Origin: Epiperipatus broadwayi
Taxonomy: Eukaryota > Onychophora > Udeonychophora > Euonychophora > Peripatidae
Reading direction: 5' to 3'
Assembly (NCBI GenBank): GCA_028023455.1
Contig: JAQFVV010000153.1
Coordinates: 930,001 to 994,000, forward strand
DNA length: 64,000 nucleotides
Part shown: one piece after another, positions 61,559-64,000 of the stretch
Numbering within the stretch: the first letter of the stretch is position 1
How the letters are laid out: each line of letters opens with the position of its first letter
Position numbers and translations under genes: made by a program
Notes under the pieces: generated by a model
The model's database searches: none
Seen by the model: the letters and a program-made list of their open reading frames with translations, nothing else
Told to the model about the DNA's origin: nothing

Positions 61559-64000
61559 TCACACTTCAGAAGGAAAGGGAATTAAACTCCTTGCATTATA
61601 AGTCCCTTTTTCCCCATCTGGTGTGGTTAACATAAATGCATTCTCCCCTACTTTGCAAGATATTCTATATGGACCCTCATATAGACTAAGAAATTTTTTG
61701 AATTGATTTCTTTGAAGGTTGCTAACATGGGGTGTTCTAACCAGAACTAAATCATTAATTTTAAATGGATGTGGTTTATTATGGGCTTTCTTTACTCTTT
61801 TTGCACCCATAATATGAAGCTTTACTTTAGCTTGATTATTATCCTCATCCCTATCAATTTGTTCTCTTACAATTGGTATTGGCGTTTTAATTAATAAGGG
61901 CTCATGTCTACCATAATGCAACCGAATAGGAGTGAAACCAGTGGACTCATTATACGTACTATTAATATAGTTAATAACCTCAGGGAGTTTTTGAACCCAT
62001 TTCTTATGATTATCAGCTACATACACCCTAAATAATCGACTAAGCTCCCGCATAACACGTTCGCATGGATTAGATTGAGGGTTTCTTATGGAGCTCATAA
62101 CATGTTTGAGGTTTTGATCTTGAATCCACTCATTCCATCTATTCGATATAAAAGCAGTAGCATGATCTGTAAGTATAATCTTTGGTTTTCCTACTAATGG
62201 AAACTGATAATTCAGCATGCATTTTATTACAAAATGTGCACTAGTTTTAGGCACAGGATATGCTGCTACAAACTTACTGAAAACATCATAAGCTACTAAA
62301 ATAAATTTCTGTTGTTTAAATGGTGGTAGAGGCCCATAAAAATCAATAGCCAACAATTCATTAACTTGATTTGGAATAATAGGCTGCATTATACCAACAT
62401 ATGATTTGTTACAATATTTAGACTTCAAGCAAGTAGAACATGTTTTAATTTTCCTTATGACACGCTTATACATTTTATCCCAATAGAAAATAGATTTTAA
62501 TACATACATAATCTTTGGTGCACCATAGTGACCATAACTACAATGTACATACATAATTAATTTGTCAATCATAGAGTCAGGTATAACTATCCTCCATGAT
62601 TCCCCCTGATTTGAATTTAAATTGTACATAAGTAAATTCTGATACATCTTATACTTGCTAAAAATCCTTTTAATAGACTTATTCTTACTATTTTTATTGT
62701 CATGATTATTTAAGATAGTCATGATTCTATTTAATTTATGATCCTGACCTTGAATCATAGTGAGATTATTATAATCATCTACTATAGATTCATCCCTGAC
62801 TACATCCATACTACTAATAATTATATTTTGAGCATTAGGATGTTGGGACAACAGACAAATAGGGTGGCGGCTAAGAATATCAGCAGGGATATTCTGTCTC
62901 CCTTCAATATAGATAACTCTATAGTTGAATTGCTGGAGATACAAGCTCCACCTAACAAGTCTCTCATTACTGAGGTAGCTTTTGTTCAAAAACTCCAAGC
63001 TTCTATGGTCGGTCAACACAATTACTTCTGATCCCAATAAAAATTGGCGTAATTTCTGAAAAGCCCAGACAACAGCTAGGGTTTCCTTTTCAGTAATAGT
63101 GTAATTCAACTCAGCACCTCTTAAATGTCGGCTTAAGAAGTACAACACATGAGGTACCTGATCCTCATCGAGTTGATATAACACTACTCCCAGACCATAG
63201 TAACTACTATCTGTCTGCACATAAAATGTTTTACTAAAGTCAGGATACATTAAAATTACGTATTTTAAAAATTTACTTTTAATTATATTAAATTCATTGT
63301 CATGTTCAGCAGTCCATTTCCATTTTTCAGCTTTCTTTAATAACTTAGATAAATTTATAGTATCTTCCGCGAAATTTTTGTAGAACCTATTATAATAGTT
63401 ACATAATCCGAAAAATGATTTTAATTGTTTTACTGTTTTTGGAATGGGAAAACGTTGAATAGCTGCAATCTTTTCAGGATGGGGCTGGATTCCATGCTCA
63501 TTTATTAAATGACCTAGAAAAGTAATTTCTTTGGCTGCTATTGAACATTTTTCCATATTAATTTTAACATTCTGCATTTGGCATTCAGTAAAAAATAATT
63601 TTAAATGTTGGATATGCTCATGTAAACTATCAGAAGCAATAACTATATCATCCACATACATGATGATTTTCTCCTTCAATTGTTTCGAAAAAATCATGTC
63701 TAAACATCTGATCAAGCCAGCACCACTATTAATGAGACCAAAAGGCATCCGTCTGAAAACATACGACTGGCCTTGAAATCTAAATGCTGTATATTGCTGA
63801 TCATTCTCATGCAGTGGTATTTGCCAATAACTAGCTGTCAGATCAAATGTAGAGAAAATTGACCTCTTGTGAAATTTAGTTAAGAGCTCATGTACAGGTG
63901 GAGGAATGTCACGCTCTGGTATAGTTACATTATTTAACATACGAGCATCCAAGCATACTCTAATACTGCCATCCTTCTTCTTCACAATAACCAATGGGTT
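61559..64000 (-). CDS. pol: Ty3/gypsy Pol polyprotein of element D (RT-RNase H-integrase), N-terminus outside window
   Basis: The frame is open from the right edge of the window to a TGA at 61559, 813 codons in view. Counting from the VIVKKKDGS region (V at residue 2), RT has D51 in FDLTASYWQIP, MPFGLINSGAG at 83-93 and MYVDDIVIAS at 112-121. RNase H has D262 in VQTDSSYYGLG, E303 in TEKETLAVVW, D329 in LTDHRSLEF and D372 in ADILSRHP. Integrase has H484, H489, C519 and C522 of the zinc-binding domain, and D551, D610 and E645 of the catalytic core with D-X35-E spacing. The tail ends NARSLIPFPSEV. All catalytic residues are present and no stop occurs, so this copy could be young. Gag, protease and the start of RT lie beyond 64000. 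Confidence 0.95.
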   Translation of the reverse strand, partial: NPLVIVKKKDGSIRVCLDARMLNNVTIPERDIPPPVHELLTKFHKRSIFSTFDLTASYWQIPLHENDQQYTAFRFQGQSYVFRRMPFGLINSGAGLIRCLDMIFSKQLKEKIIMYVDDIVIASDSLHEHIQHLKLFFTECQMQNVKINMEKCSIAAKEITFLGHLINEHGIQPHPEKIAAIQRFPIPKTVKQLKSFFGLCNYYNRFYKNFAEDTINLSKLLKKAEKWKWTAEHDNEFNIIKSKFLKYVILMYPDFSKTFYVQTDSSYYGLGVVLYQLDEDQVPHVLYFLSRHLRGAELNYTITEKETLAVVWAFQKLRQFLLGSEVIVLTDHRSLEFLNKSYLSNERLVRWSLYLQQFNYRVIYIEGRQNIPADILSRHPICLLSQHPNAQNIIISSMDVVRDESIVDDYNNLTMIQGQDHKLNRIMTILNNHDNKNSKNKSIKRIFSKYKMYQNLLMYNLNSNQGESWRIVIPDSMIDKLIMYVHCSYGHYGAPKIMYVLKSIFYWDKMYKRVIRKIKTCSTCLKSKYCNKSYVGIMQPIIPNQVNELLAIDFYGPLPPFKQQKFILVAYDVFSKFVAAYPVPKTSAHFVIKCMLNYQFPLVGKPKIILTDHATAFISNRWNEWIQDQNLKHVMSSIRNPQSNPCERVMRELSRLFRVYVADNHKKWVQKLPEVINYINSTYNESTGFTPIRLHYGRHEPLLIKTPIPIVREQIDRDEDNNQAKVKLHIMGAKRVKKAHNKPHPFKINDLVLVRTPHVSNLQRNQFKKFLSLYEGPYRISCKVGENAFMLTTPDGEKGTYNARSLIPFPSEV

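Noticed and set aside
1-64000. CRISPR arrays, bacterial operons or plasmid features
   Set aside because: Repeats are LTRs, foldbacks and microsatellites; no spacers, ribosome-binding sites or prokaryotic gene packing.

Overview
The window looks like heterochromatin-like or intergenic DNA from a large, very AT-rich invertebrate animal genome. It carries Ty3/gypsy LTR retrotransposons, a Penelope-like element with a GIY-YIG nuclease, an APE-endonuclease LINE and many AT, GT and TCTA microsatellites. No host protein gene, rRNA or standard tRNA could be supported. The species cannot be read from the sequence; an invertebrate metazoan is the most I would infer.

At least five LTR elements make up about half of the window. 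Element A (window start to 8606, minus strand) has LTRs of about 3.26 kb; its internal part keeps only the last ~30 codons of pol and an intact 621-codon ORF with a coiled coil and a WYRESISL-type repeat array. Element C (21807-30269, plus strand) has two complete ~1.97 kb LTRs around decayed gag, protease, RT/RNase H and integrase. Element B (31026-35590, minus) has ~1.58 kb LTRs around a broken gag only. Element E (50580-54065, minus) has ~1.37 kb LTRs around 741 bp without recognisable gag or pol. Element D (55545 to beyond the right edge, minus) has an uninterrupted pol in view (RT, RNase H, DX35E integrase) and, by inference, an LTR of about 5.2 kb.

A, B, C and E share a layout: LTR ends close to TGTAAC...GTTACA or GGCACA, a primer-binding site resembling the complement of a tRNA-Lys 3' end, and ATAT at the insertion edges. 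D has the same PPT as A and the same pol C-terminus, so A is probably a non-autonomous relative of a D-like element. B and E look like further non-autonomous forms. C shows decay that fits CpG deamination.

Between the LTR elements lie older repeats: foldback elements at 11.1-11.9, 13.1-13.7 and 49.5-50.6 kb; a decayed LINE on the minus strand at 36.7-39.4 kb broken by two members of one small foldback family; a decayed Penelope-like element at 48.4-49.4 kb; and AT-rich DNA with microsatellites and short tandem repeats. All boundaries come from reading by eye; no search was run.
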